Shown one piece after another: positions 6,747 through 14,283 of a stretch of 14,283 bases of DNA. Below the pieces are notes generated by a model. It made no database searches. It was not told where the DNA came from and worked only from the letters and a program-made list of their open reading frames with translations. Location: contig DAIEML010000034.1 in assembly GCA_027349615.1 (NCBI GenBank), positions 1 through 14,283 on the forward strand, in the 5' to 3' direction. The position numbers and the translations under genes are program-made. This stretch comes from Ignavibacteriales bacterium. Its GTDB lineage: Bacteria > Bacteroidota > Ignavibacteria > Ignavibacteriales > Ignavibacteriaceae. Positions within the stretch are counted from its first letter, which is position 1. Each line of letters opens with the position of its first letter.

Positions 6747-7178
6747 ATGAATGTTGGCAAATTAAAAATATTATTCAAATACTTTTTTTGTGCCGCACTA
6801 ATTTTAATTATTGGCTGCCGTGAGGATGTTTACGACCCAAATAATAAAGATTCGAACATAAATGAACCAATCATTTTAGATTATTATAATTCATTTACAT
6901 TTATGATCAACGCAAACAATATTACATATTATGATGTTGAAAATACGAATATTGAAGAACCTTTAGCTGAAATAAATATTGGTATCGAAAATTATAAATC
7001 TGGATACGTTGAAATATTTGTAACTAATAATCAACTAGTTTCATTATACAGCCAAAAATTAACTAAGAATACAGTAAACTTAACCTCAACTTTAAAAGGT
7101 TATTCCCCGGAAAGATTGGCAATTAATTTCCATAATTTTACGGGAAACTTAAAAATAGTTTTAAGTAATTCATTATAG
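6747..7178 (+). CDS. Small lipoprotein of unknown function
   Basis: I do not recognise the family. The 143-residue product has a basic N-terminus, a hydrophobic segment (residues ~8-23) and a lipobox IIGC with Cys24, followed by an acidic Asn-rich linker (REDVYDPNNKD). The mature part (about 45-143) alternates short hydrophobic and polar stretches such as DYYNSFTFMINANN, GYVEIFVTNNQLVSLYSQ and GNLKIVLSNSL. These look like a small all-beta (immunoglobulin-like or FlgD-like) sandwich, but this is inferred from pattern only. It lies 15 bases behind the thioredoxin-fold lipoprotein, which suggests a joint role in the periplasm. A 143-base gap separates it from pepF. Confidence 0.65.
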   Translation: MNVGKLKILFKYFFCAALILIIGCREDVYDPNNKDSNINEPIILDYYNSFTFMINANNITYYDVENTNIEEPLAEINIGIENYKSGYVEIFVTNNQLVSLYSQKLTKNTVNLTSTLKGYSPERLAINFHNFTGNLKIVLSNSL

Positions 7179-7321
7179 AAGATTAATCTGCATAACTTGA
7201 GTATTGCTTGATCGGTTTATCATTCTTAAAATAAATAAATCTTGAATGTTCCTATTAAACCACATATTTTAAAATCCAAAATCCAATTTATTTGTGCTTA
7301 TTACTATTAGGAAAATCTGCT

Positions 7322-9169
7322 ATGCCGCATAATGTTTTTGACGAAAAACTATTTTCAATTCCCGAATCAACTTCGCTTCCGACAAGAGATGAAATTGAAG
7401 AAAAATATAAATGGAATTTAACTCATATTTTCGAATCAGATGATAAATGGGAAGAAGATTTTATTTGGGTAGAACAAAATATTCAGGCTTATAAAAAATT
7501 TGAAAACAAACTTTCAGAAAGTTCAGAAGCTTTATTAGAGTGTTTACAGTTTGATGATTCAATTGGAATGAAACTAGATAGACTTCATTTATATGCTTCT
7601 CTTGCTAAAGACAGCGACATGAAGGTGTTTAAATATCAAGGAATGAATGAAAGAATTGTAAATCTTGCGGCAAAAATTTCATCAGCTGCTTCATTTATTC
7701 GCCCGGAGTTATTGGAAATTTCTGAAGAAAAATTGAAATCAATGATTGAATCTAAGAATGAATTAAAAGTTTACCAGCATTTTCTTGATGATTTATTAAG
7801 AACAAAAAAGCATACACTTAAAAAAGAATCGGAAGAATTATTAGCACAAACCAGTGAAATAGCACAGGTACCTTATAATGCGTTTTCAATGTTTACAAAT
7901 GCAGATATGAAATTTTCATTAATAAAAGATGATGAAGGAAATGATTTTGAAATTTCTCATGGGAGGTATTATGCTGCCATGTATTCTCGTGATAGAAATT
8001 TTAGAGAAAGAGCATTTAAGAGTTATTTAAAAGAATATAAAAAATTTGCTAATACTTTTGCAGTTTTATTTAATGGAAACTTAAGAACAAATATTTTTAA
8101 TTCTAACGCCAGAAAATATAATTCAGCTAGGGAAGCTGCTTTAGATAGAAATAATATCCCAATTTCTGTTTATGATAAATTAATTAATTCGGCAAATAAT
8201 AATTTAAAACCACTTCATAAGTGGGCTGCATTAAAGAAAAAAATATTGAAGTTGGAAGAACTTCATCCTTATGATGTTTATGTTAATTTATTTCAGAATG
8301 GCCGTGAAAAAAAATATACTTTTGAAGAAGCTAAAGAAATTGTAGTGAAAGCTTTAAAACCGTTAGGTGATGAATATCTTTTTGCACTAAAAAAAGCTTT
8401 TGATAACCGATGGATTGATGTGCATGAAACTCAATCAAAAAGAAGCGGAGCTTATTCTTCCGGAACAACTTTTGGAGTTCATCCTTATGTACTTTTAAAT
8501 TGGAATGGATTATTAAATGATATCTTTACACTTGCACATGAGATGGGCCATAATATGCATTCATACTACACAGGGAATACGCAGCCATATCCATACGCAA
8601 ATTATTCAATATTTCTAGCAGAAGTAGCTTCAACTTTTAATGAATCATTATTGCTTGATTATCTAATCGAAAATGCTGAATCGAAAAACGAAAAACTTGA
8701 TTTAATGGAAAAATATTTAAACAACATAACATCTACATTTTACCGCCAAGTTATGTTTGCAGAATATGAATCATTAGTTTACGATAAAGTAGAAGATGGA
8801 ATTGCTCTTACTTCAGATTTATTATGCAATCTTTATAGAGAGATTTATCAAAAATATTGGGGACCTGAAATGGTTATCGATGAAGAAGAAGATTATACTT
8901 GGACCAGAGTTCCGCATTTTTATTATAATTTTTATGTTTATCAATATGCTACTGGATTTGCAGCTTCTGAAGCACTTGTAAATAAAGTAAAAAAAGATGG
9001 AGAGCCCACGGTAAAAAAATATTTAGACTTTTTAAAATCCGGCAGTTCTGATTATCCAATTAATATTTTAAAATCTGCTGGGGTTGATATGAATACTCCA
9101 CAACCGGTTTTAGCTGTAACCAAAAAAATGGATGACATTTTAAATGAGATTGAATTACTACTTAGCTAA
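7322..9169 (+). CDS. pepF: Oligoendopeptidase F (M3 family zinc metallopeptidase)
   Basis: This is a cytosolic zinc endopeptidase that degrades oligopeptides. The N-terminal PepF helical lobe begins with LPTRDEIEEKYKWNLTHIFES, the usual start of the family. The catalytic domain has AHEMGHNMHSYY with HExxH at H406, E407 and H410 (numbering from base 7322) and a likely third zinc ligand, E434, in AEVASTFNE. The C-terminal part includes FYRQVMFAEYE and FYYNFYVYQYATGFAAS, as in PepF proteins. I chose ATG 7322 (615 residues) because AGGA at 7309-7312 lies 9 bases upstream. A TTG at 7292 would add ten residues (beginning MCLLLLG) without an evident ribosome-binding site. Family length is about 600. 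The gene stands alone, 143 bases after the lipoprotein and 76 bases before the next gene. Confidence 0.93.
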   Translation: MPHNVFDEKLFSIPESTSLPTRDEIEEKYKWNLTHIFESDDKWEEDFIWVEQNIQAYKKFENKLSESSEALLECLQFDDSIGMKLDRLHLYASLAKDSDMKVFKYQGMNERIVNLAAKISSAASFIRPELLEISEEKLKSMIESKNELKVYQHFLDDLLRTKKHTLKKESEELLAQTSEIAQVPYNAFSMFTNADMKFSLIKDDEGNDFEISHGRYYAAMYSRDRNFRERAFKSYLKEYKKFANTFAVLFNGNLRTNIFNSNARKYNSAREAALDRNNIPISVYDKLINSANNNLKPLHKWAALKKKILKLEELHPYDVYVNLFQNGREKKYTFEEAKEIVVKALKPLGDEYLFALKKAFDNRWIDVHETQSKRSGAYSSGTTFGVHPYVLLNWNGLLNDIFTLAHEMGHNMHSYYTGNTQPYPYANYSIFLAEVASTFNESLLLDYLIENAESKNEKLDLMEKYLNNITSTFYRQVMFAEYESLVYDKVEDGIALTSDLLCNLYREIYQKYWGPEMVIDEEEDYTWTRVPHFYYNFYVYQYATGFAASEALVNKVKKDGEPTVKKYLDFLKSGSSDYPINILKSAGVDMNTPQPVLAVTKKMDDILNEIELLLS

Positions 9170-9245
9170 AAAATTATTACCAATCATTTTTAAATAAATT
9201 AATAATGAAATTTTTTTAAATAATATTAACAAGGGATAAATTTGT

Positions 9246-10262
9246 ATGAAAATATATTCTAAAAAAGAACTGAATGATTATCATCAATCACTTACATACG
9301 ACGACATTAGCTTAATACCTATTGAAATATCCAGAGTTCGCTCTAGAACTGAAGCAACTACCTCATGCAAGTTTCTGGGCTTAAATCTTTCGTTACCTGT
9401 TATTTCAAGTCCAATGGAAACTGTAACCGGAATTGAAATGGCAACAGAATTAAATCGATTAGGCTGTTTAGGAATTTTAAATCGATTTGATTCTTCTCTT
9501 GATGAAGTTCTAAATAATCATCGAGAAGGAAATGGATTTAAATCTGTTTCAATCGCATTAAATACATCAATAGATGTTATTGAAAAATTAGCTGAACATC
9601 ATAACATAATTTGTATTGATACAGCCAATGCAAACAACCATACCGTTCTGCAAAGAACAGAAGAATTAAAAAAGAGATTTGATATTAAAATTATTATTGG
9701 GAATATTGCTCACGGCGCAAGTTTAAGACAAATGGAAAGCGCAGGAGCTGATGCAGTTCGAGTTGGAATTGGAAGTGGAAGTGTTTGTACAACTTCAATT
9801 CAAACTGGAATTGGAATTGGACAAGTTTCATCTTTATTAAGTGTTTTATTTGCAAGGCAAGAAATGAAATTGAAAATCCAAATTATTGCAGATGGCGGAA
9901 TAAAAAGTCCTGGTGATGTTGCAAAAGCAATGGCTTTAGGAGCCGATGCAGTTATGCTTGGACGAATGCTTTCCGGAACCAAAGAAACTCCCGGCGAAGT
10001 GATTAAATACAGCGGGCAGCTTTGGAAAAAATATCGGGGTTCAGCTTCCTTCGGAGTTAAAATGAGAAACGAATTTATTGAGGGTGAAGAAACAATGGTT
10101 GGTTATAAAGGTGTAGTTAAGAATGTTATTGACAGTATCTCGGATGGATTAAGAAGTTCTATGAGTTATATGAACTGTTTTTCACTTGAAGAGTTAAAAA
10201 AAATAGAAACCTTCGCAATACTTTCGAACAGCTCATATATAGAAAGATTGCCCAAAATTTAA
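9246..10262 (+). CDS. IMP dehydrogenase/GMP reductase family enzyme without CBS domains, probably GMP reductase
   Basis: This is a TIM-barrel purine-nucleotide oxidoreductase: IMPDH makes XMP from IMP, and GMP reductase returns GMP to IMP. Visible motifs are LTYDDISLIP (16-25), LPVISSPMETVTG (50-62), the nucleophile loop GIGSGSVCTT with Cys181 and Thr183, IADGGIKSPGDVAKAMALGADAVM (positions 214-237) and YRGSAS (263-268). At 338 residues it lacks the ~120-residue CBS insertion of standard IMPDH (about 490). It has a short flap (FIEGEETMVGYKG) with no Arg-Tyr pair at the usual IMPDH distance, which favours GMP reductase. The loop is unusual: GIGSGS where relatives normally have GIGPGS, and Ser184 where Arg is common after CTT. 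An AAGGG at 9231-9235 supports the ATG. The peptidase gene starts 28 bases later, probably in the same transcript. Confidence 0.85.
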   Translation: MKIYSKKELNDYHQSLTYDDISLIPIEISRVRSRTEATTSCKFLGLNLSLPVISSPMETVTGIEMATELNRLGCLGILNRFDSSLDEVLNNHREGNGFKSVSIALNTSIDVIEKLAEHHNIICIDTANANNHTVLQRTEELKKRFDIKIIIGNIAHGASLRQMESAGADAVRVGIGSGSVCTTSIQTGIGIGQVSSLLSVLFARQEMKLKIQIIADGGIKSPGDVAKAMALGADAVMLGRMLSGTKETPGEVIKYSGQLWKKYRGSASFGVKMRNEFIEGEETMVGYKGVVKNVIDSISDGLRSSMSYMNCFSLEELKKIETFAILSNSSYIERLPKI

Positions 10263-10290
10263 TTTATAAATTATTCAGATTATAAAGTTT

Positions 10291-12357
10291 ATGAAAAGTT
10301 ATTTATCAATTCTTGTTGCAATATTATTTTTTTCTACTTCTTTCTCACAGAAAAAAGCATTTACAATTGCCGATCTATATAAGATTAAAAATGTTGGCTC
10401 TCCAGTTGTTTCTAATAAAGGTGAAATGATCGCTTTTACTGTTACAGATTACAATCTTTCTAAAGGCAGTTCAAATTCTGAAATTTATGTTATGAAATCA
10501 GACGGAACAGGTATTCGTAATATTTCATTAAATGAAAAGCAAGATTATGATCCGATCTGGTCGAAAGATGATCATGGAATTTATTTTATTTCAACAAGAA
10601 CTGGAATACCTCAATTGTTTTATTATTCATTTGATGATGATAAAACTGATCAAATTACATTTATTCATTCTGGAATTGATGCACCAGTTATTTCACCAAA
10701 TGGAGAACTTATTGCATTTTCTACTGATGTTTATCCAAACTGCGGTGATAATGAAAATTGTAATAAAGAGATTGATTCGTCATCCTCAAATGGACCAGTT
10801 CAAGCTTATCTAGCGGATCATCTTTTGTTTAGACATTGGACCGATTATTCAGGCGGCAAGTACACTCACATTTTTGTTTACGATTTATTAAATAATAACT
10901 ATAAAGATGTTACTCCTGGAAAATTTGTTTCGCCAACTTTTATGCTTGGAGGCGGAGTTGGCTATAATTTTTCTCCCGATAGTAAAGAACTATGTTTTGT
11001 ATCTAATCATGATTCTCATCCAGAAACTTCAACTAATGCTGATCTTTGGATTGTTCCAGTAACCGGCGGAACTGCGATTGATATTACAAAAGATAATAAA
11101 GCTTGGGATGGCTGGCCAATTTATTCACCTGATGGAAAATATATAGCTTACAGAACTCAAGAAATTCCAAATTATGAATCTGATAGATTTAGAATTGCTA
11201 TTTATGATAGGACAATGAAAACTACAAAAATCATTACCGAAAAATTTGATAATTGGGTTGATGATTTTAAATGGTCACCAGATTCAAAGTCGATTTTTTT
11301 CACTGGTGAGTATCATGGATATTCGCCGATTTATAATATCGAAATTAATTCAGAAAAAATTACAGAAGTAAGTGGAGAAAAATCAATTTCAGGTTTCGAT
11401 ATTTCACCAAATGGAAAATATATTTATTACTTAGCGAAGACAGTTGATAAACCTGGAGAAATTTATCTTTTAAATTTGACAAATAATCTAAATATTGAAA
11501 TGACAGACTTCAATAAACAGATTTTGGATGAAGTTGATGTTAGGCCAGCAGAGAAAATGTGGATTAAAGGATCTGGTGGAGATAAAATTGAAGTATTCAT
11601 AGTAATGCCGCATAATTTTGATCCTAATAAAAAATATCCTCTTATTCTTAATGTACATGGCGGGCCGCAGATGCAGTGGATGGATTCATTTCGCGGAGAT
11701 TGGCAAGTTTATCCTGGTGCTGGCTATGTTGTTGCCTTTCCAAATCCACATGGATCTACTGGTTATGGTCAAAAGTTCACTGCTGAAATTTCTGGAGATT
11801 GGGGAGGAAAAGTTTTTAAGGATTTAATGGATGTTACCGATTCACTTCAAAATTTATCTTATGTAGATAAAAATAAAATGGGTGCGATGGGATGGTCATA
11901 TGGCGGATATATGATGAACTGGTTTCAAGCAAAAACAAAAAGATTCAAATGCTTAGCATCCATGATGGGGCTTTATGATTTAAAATCTTTTTGGGGATCG
12001 ACTGAGGAACTTTGGTTTCCAAATTGGGAATTCAAAGGGCAACCATGGAATTCTGAAGATTATGATAAATGGTCGCCCTCCAGTTATGTTAAAAATTTTT
12101 CAACTCCTACACTTATTTTAACGGGAGAAAAAGATTATAGAGTACCATATACTCAAAGCATAGAATATTATACAACTTTGCAAACACTTGGAATAGATTC
12201 TAAAATAATAATTTTTAAAAATGATGGACACTGGCCGAATTATATTAAAACAATGCCATTATATTATGATGCACATCTTGATTGGTTTAATAAATATTTA
12301 GGCGGTGGTGTCGCGCCTTATGATGTAAATAAAATGATTGAAAATATAGAAAGGTGA
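10291..12357 (+). CDS. Secreted S9 family (prolyl oligopeptidase-type) serine peptidase
   Basis: This is a 688-residue exported peptidase that probably trims peptides in the periplasm (dipeptidyl- or acylaminoacyl-peptidase-like). A signal peptide covers residues 1-19 (hydrophobic, cleavage near SFS-Q). Residues ~25-400 form a WD40-like propeller with repeated PD40 motifs such as DPIWSKDDHGIYFIS, SPNGELIAFS, FSPDSKELCFVS and SPDGKYIAY. The alpha/beta-hydrolase domain (~430-685) contains LILNVHGGPQMQW, GSTGYGQKF, the nucleophile elbow GWSYGGYM with Ser536, TGEKDYRVP with Asp615, and NDGHWP with His647. The triad is therefore complete. The propeller cysteines in CGDNENC may form a disulfide outside the cytoplasm. 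Length and order fit the S9C type. The gene follows the GMP-reductase-like gene by 28 bases; there is no evident functional link. Confidence 0.92.
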   Translation: MKSYLSILVAILFFSTSFSQKKAFTIADLYKIKNVGSPVVSNKGEMIAFTVTDYNLSKGSSNSEIYVMKSDGTGIRNISLNEKQDYDPIWSKDDHGIYFISTRTGIPQLFYYSFDDDKTDQITFIHSGIDAPVISPNGELIAFSTDVYPNCGDNENCNKEIDSSSSNGPVQAYLADHLLFRHWTDYSGGKYTHIFVYDLLNNNYKDVTPGKFVSPTFMLGGGVGYNFSPDSKELCFVSNHDSHPETSTNADLWIVPVTGGTAIDITKDNKAWDGWPIYSPDGKYIAYRTQEIPNYESDRFRIAIYDRTMKTTKIITEKFDNWVDDFKWSPDSKSIFFTGEYHGYSPIYNIEINSEKITEVSGEKSISGFDISPNGKYIYYLAKTVDKPGEIYLLNLTNNLNIEMTDFNKQILDEVDVRPAEKMWIKGSGGDKIEVFIVMPHNFDPNKKYPLILNVHGGPQMQWMDSFRGDWQVYPGAGYVVAFPNPHGSTGYGQKFTAEISGDWGGKVFKDLMDVTDSLQNLSYVDKNKMGAMGWSYGGYMMNWFQAKTKRFKCLASMMGLYDLKSFWGSTEELWFPNWEFKGQPWNSEDYDKWSPSSYVKNFSTPTLILTGEKDYRVPYTQSIEYYTTLQTLGIDSKIIIFKNDGHWPNYIKTMPLYYDAHLDWFNKYLGGGVAPYDVNKMIENIER

Positions 12358-12366
12358 ATTATTTTA

Positions 12367-12380
12367 CTTAAAATTTTAAG
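12367..12380. repeat. Perfect 14-base AT-rich palindrome between convergent genes
   Basis: CTTAAAATTTTAAG is its own reverse complement and lies in the 45-base gap between the convergent peptidase and membrane-protein genes. The position suits a weak two-way terminator, but with no loop and only two G-C pairs it would be a poor hairpin. In sequence this AT-rich it may be chance. Confidence 0.25.
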
Positions 12381-12402
12381 GATTATTGTTAATAAAATAT
12401 AA

Positions 12403-12786
12403 CTATAATTTTATCTTATGCATTGGTTCGAAATTACTGTTTGCATAATAATCATAAATATTAAAATTATTTGTAGCTGGTATAAGATTTTTATTTATAT
12501 AATTTATAGAATTACTATTGTTAATATCTTTCTTTTGATTTATAAATATTGCTGCTTCCTCATTCAAAATTTTAAATCGATTTGATTTAATTTTATTTTT
12601 ATCTTCATTTGAAATTAAAGGTTCAACAGCTAAGTTAGTAGACAAATCAATATTTGTTTGTTTCATGTATGGTTTTATTCTATTTCTATCTTTTAATTTA
12701 AATATAAAATAAGAAATGAGAACAATTATAGCAGAAGTTAATGCAAACAATTTGAGGGTGAAAATAATTATCTGTAATAGTTCCAT
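12403..12786 (-). CDS. Small single-pass membrane protein of unknown function
   Basis: I do not recognise the family. The 127-residue product has one clear transmembrane helix at residues ~6-29 (IIIFTLKLFALTSAIIVLIS and onward). A basic stretch, KLKDRNRIKPYMK, follows directly, which by the positive-inside rule puts the long C-terminal part in the cytoplasm. The remaining ~85 residues are polar and very rich in Asn, Ile and Lys (for example FINQKKDINNSNSINYINK), probably largely disordered. The frame is real rather than a shadow: it has no competing ORF on the other strand, a proper ATG, and a hydrophobic N-terminus followed by charge. It converges on the S9 peptidase and diverges from the HU gene, with 265 bases between its start and the HU start. 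No function can be given. Confidence 0.55.
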   Translation of the reverse strand: MELLQIIIFTLKLFALTSAIIVLISYFIFKLKDRNRIKPYMKQTNIDLSTNLAVEPLISNEDKNKIKSNRFKILNEEAAIFINQKKDINNSNSINYINKNLIPATNNFNIYDYYANSNFEPMHKIKL

Positions 12787-13040
12787 ATTTTTTCCATGTT
12801 TTTCTTTGAAACTTTAACAAGGATTGTACCACTAGAGATTTTATTATTTTTGTGTAAAATATGAATCAAAAAAAATGAATTACTGAGAAATCCTTATCAT
12901 ATTGAGACTTAAAATAATAATTTGTCTGTAAATGGTGTAAAACTTTGTATGGATAAAAGCTTTTGATTTGATTTTATTTATATAGTTTGATAATTTAAAT
13001 GTTGTAATTATAATGATTTATAAAGTAACTATAAACCTAT

Positions 13041-13044
13041 AGGA
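13041..13044 (+). promoter_or_regulatory. Ribosome-binding site that decides the HU start
   Basis: AGGA at 13041-13044 is 1 base from the ATG at 13046 but 7 bases from the second ATG at 13052. The second is therefore the workable start, giving the usual HU N-terminus MTKADIV. Confidence 0.6.
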
Positions 13045-13051
13045 AATGAAT

Positions 13052-13354
13052 ATGACTAAGGCTGATATTGTTGATAAAGTAGCATCGGGAACAGGTCTTA
13101 CAAAATTAGAAACCGAAGCTATTATTGAAGGTTTTTTCAAAACAGTAATTGAAACTTTAAAAGAAGGAAAAGGAATAGAAATTCGTGGATTTGGTAGTTA
13201 TAGAGTAAAAAAGAAAAATCCAAGACAAGCTAGAAATCCTAAAACTGGCGAATCAGTTTTTGTTCCAGAACATTTTGTCCCGACATTTAAATTTTCAAAG
13301 GATTTTAAAGAACTTGTTGATCAAGGTATGAAAGAGTCGAAATCGAATGGTTAA
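13052..13354 (+). CDS. HU/IHF family DNA-binding protein
   Basis: This is a nucleoid-associated protein that binds and bends DNA as a dimer. The sequence MTKADIVDKVASGTGL begins the dimerisation helices. EGKGIEIRGFGSYRVKKK (positions 37-54 from base 13052) forms the beta saddle, and NPRQARNPKTGESVFVPEH is the DNA-embracing arm with the conserved RNPxTG and the intercalating-proline region. KFSKDFKELVDQ closes the fold. The length of 100 residues is normal for HU (90-100), with a short polar tail. The start at 13052 is chosen from the ribosome-binding site; 13046 would add MN. The last 8 bases overlap the start of the zinc-ribbon/TPR gene, which suggests translational coupling. Whether it is HU or an IHF-like paralogue cannot be told from the sequence. 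Confidence 0.92.
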   Translation: MTKADIVDKVASGTGLTKLETEAIIEGFFKTVIETLKEGKGIEIRGFGSYRVKKKNPRQARNPKTGESVFVPEHFVPTFKFSKDFKELVDQGMKESKSNG

Positions 13355-14282
13355 GTTTTGTCCTGAGTGTGGTTCTAAATTAGAAATAGAATATAAATTT
13401 TGCCCTGATTGTGGTTTTAATTTAAGTAAGAATGAAAATAAATCTGAAGAAAGTATTCAAGAGCAAACTAATTTAAATTCTAAGCAAGATATCTCTAATA
13501 AAATTATATGCGATAATTGTGGCGAAGAAAATGAAGTTACTAACTCAAATTGTTTTAGTTGTGGAATTAAGTTAACAAATGCAAAATTTCCTGATGCAAT
13601 TTCATTAATTCCTAAAAAGGCTATTTCACAAAAACCAAATATTAAGAAAAGTAAAAAGCCAAGTAGTTATACAAAGGGAGATGCAGTTAATCCACAAAAG
13701 AAAAATTTAAATAAAATAAAAACTATAACTATAATTGCAATCGGTTTTGGATTGGCTTCGATAATTTTAATGTTTTCAGGGGTTTTAAATTCATTAATTT
13801 TGCCTAGTAGTGAACCAGCAAAAAATATAGATCAAACTTCTGGGGTTGATTTAGGAAATATTCAAAAAATAAATTCATTAGAAGAAGTTATAAAAAATAA
13901 TCCAAAGGATTCCAAATCAATTTTGGAATTGGCCCATTTAAAAAATGATTCTGGAATGTTTGAGCAGGCAATTGTAAATTATAAGCAATACTTAACCTTA
14001 GTGCCTTCTGATCCTGACGCGAGAATTGATATGGGTATTTGTTATTATAATTTGCAAAATTATAATGAGGCAATAAACCAAATGGAACAAGCATTAAAAT
14101 ATGATCCTAAACACCAAATTGGATTTTTAGATCTAGGTATTGTTAATTTAGCTGCTGGTGATCTTAACAAATCAAAAGAATGGTTGGAAAAAGCTGTTAA
14201 GTTAGATCCAAATTCGGAATATGGAAAAAAAGCAGAAGAACTTTTAAAATCACATAATAATCAATCAAATGGAGGTAACTGA
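13347..14282 (+). CDS. Double zinc-ribbon, single-TM, TPR-repeat protein
   Basis: The 311-residue product has three parts. Residues 1-75 hold two zinc ribbons: FCPECG...FCPDCG (C5, C8, C19, C22) and ICDNCG...CFSCG (C55, C58, C69, C72). A basic, Lys/Pro-rich linker (90-125) leads to one transmembrane helix at ~126-147. Residues ~173-305 are about three TPR units (EQAIVNYKQYLTLVPSDPDA, NEAINQMEQALKYDPKH, NKSKEWLEKAVKLDPNS). Topology by the positive-inside rule puts the ribbons in the cytoplasm and the TPRs in the periplasm. The ATG lies inside the HU gene (8-base overlap), so translation is probably coupled. It may link cytoplasmic nucleic acid or protein to an envelope complex through TPR contacts, but this is inference. 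The gene is complete, with TGA at 14280-14282. Confidence 0.82.
   Translation: MVKFCPECGSKLEIEYKFCPDCGFNLSKNENKSEESIQEQTNLNSKQDISNKIICDNCGEENEVTNSNCFSCGIKLTNAKFPDAISLIPKKAISQKPNIKKSKKPSSYTKGDAVNPQKKNLNKIKTITIIAIGFGLASIILMFSGVLNSLILPSSEPAKNIDQTSGVDLGNIQKINSLEEVIKNNPKDSKSILELAHLKNDSGMFEQAIVNYKQYLTLVPSDPDARIDMGICYYNLQNYNEAINQMEQALKYDPKHQIGFLDLGIVNLAAGDLNKSKEWLEKAVKLDPNSEYGKKAEELLKSHNNQSNGGN
14271..14276 (+). promoter_or_regulatory. Ribosome-binding site for a gene starting at the window edge
   Basis: GGAGGT at 14271-14276, inside the end of the TPR gene, is the strongest Shine-Dalgarno match in the window. The last bases read TGAT. If the next base is G, an ATG starts at 14282, 5 bases after the site and overlapping the TGA stop. 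A third coupled gene after HU and the zinc-ribbon/TPR gene is therefore likely. Confidence 0.45.
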
Positions 14283-14283
14283 T

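Noticed and set aside
6431..6778. 115-codon minus-strand open frame across the two lipoproteins
   Set aside because: Antisense to the thioredoxin-fold domain, whose motifs are clear on the plus strand.
1..14283. tRNA or rRNA genes, CRISPR arrays, insertion sequences, prophage or defence modules
   Set aside because: Looked for on both strands; no cloverleaf, spaced repeat array, transposase motif or terminal inverted repeat was seen.

Overview
The window is a 14.3 kb, very AT-rich stretch (about 30% GC by eye). It looks like a chromosomal segment of a member of the Bacteroidota/Ignavibacteria group. The support is the protein families: secreted carboxypeptidase-regulatory-like and DUF4286 proteins, several small lipoproteins, an S9 peptidase with a propeller, and a Trp-rich DUF6600-type lipoprotein. 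Ribosome-binding sites are mostly weak or absent. The placement is by family resemblance only, as no rRNA or tRNA gene is present.

Layout. The left edge (1-1034, minus strand) holds the first ~307 residues of GatB. Its reading frame then breaks, and a second open frame running off the window edge resembles the C-terminal domain of DnaA. This looks like a junction between two unrelated loci. A divergent intergenic region with a plausible promoter leads to an AcuI/YhdH-type quinone oxidoreductase (1240-2235) and a helical DUF6483-like protein (2262-2921). Next come a Trp-rich lipoprotein (3147-4202) and a secreted CarboxypepD_reg-like protein with a TTG start (4325-5377). A 351-base gene-free gap follows. 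It contains a compact, comparatively GC-rich block with two nested stems and an intrinsic terminator, best read as a small RNA on the minus strand. To the right are a DUF4286 protein (5729-6034), a thioredoxin-fold lipoprotein whose CxxC is replaced by SxxS (6183-6731), a short lipoprotein of unknown function 15 bases later (6747-7178), oligoendopeptidase F (7322-9169), a CBS-less IMPDH/GMP reductase family enzyme (9246-10262), and a secreted S9 prolyl-oligopeptidase-type peptidase (10291-12357). A small single-pass membrane protein lies convergent on the minus strand (12403-12786). The right end has an HU-type DNA-binding protein overlapped by a zinc-ribbon/transmembrane/TPR protein. A strong ribosome-binding site at the very end implies a further coupled gene beyond the window.

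How the genes work together. Most of the window is housekeeping or cell-envelope functions, not one pathway. Likely transcription units, judged from spacing, are 1240-2921, 6183-7178, 9246-12357 and 13052-14282 onward. I found no phage, transposon, CRISPR or defence module and no convincing new multi-gene system. The items most worth a second look are the GatB/DnaA-like junction, the structured block at 5415-5500, the cysteine-less thioredoxin lipoprotein, and the HU/zinc-ribbon-TPR coupled pair.
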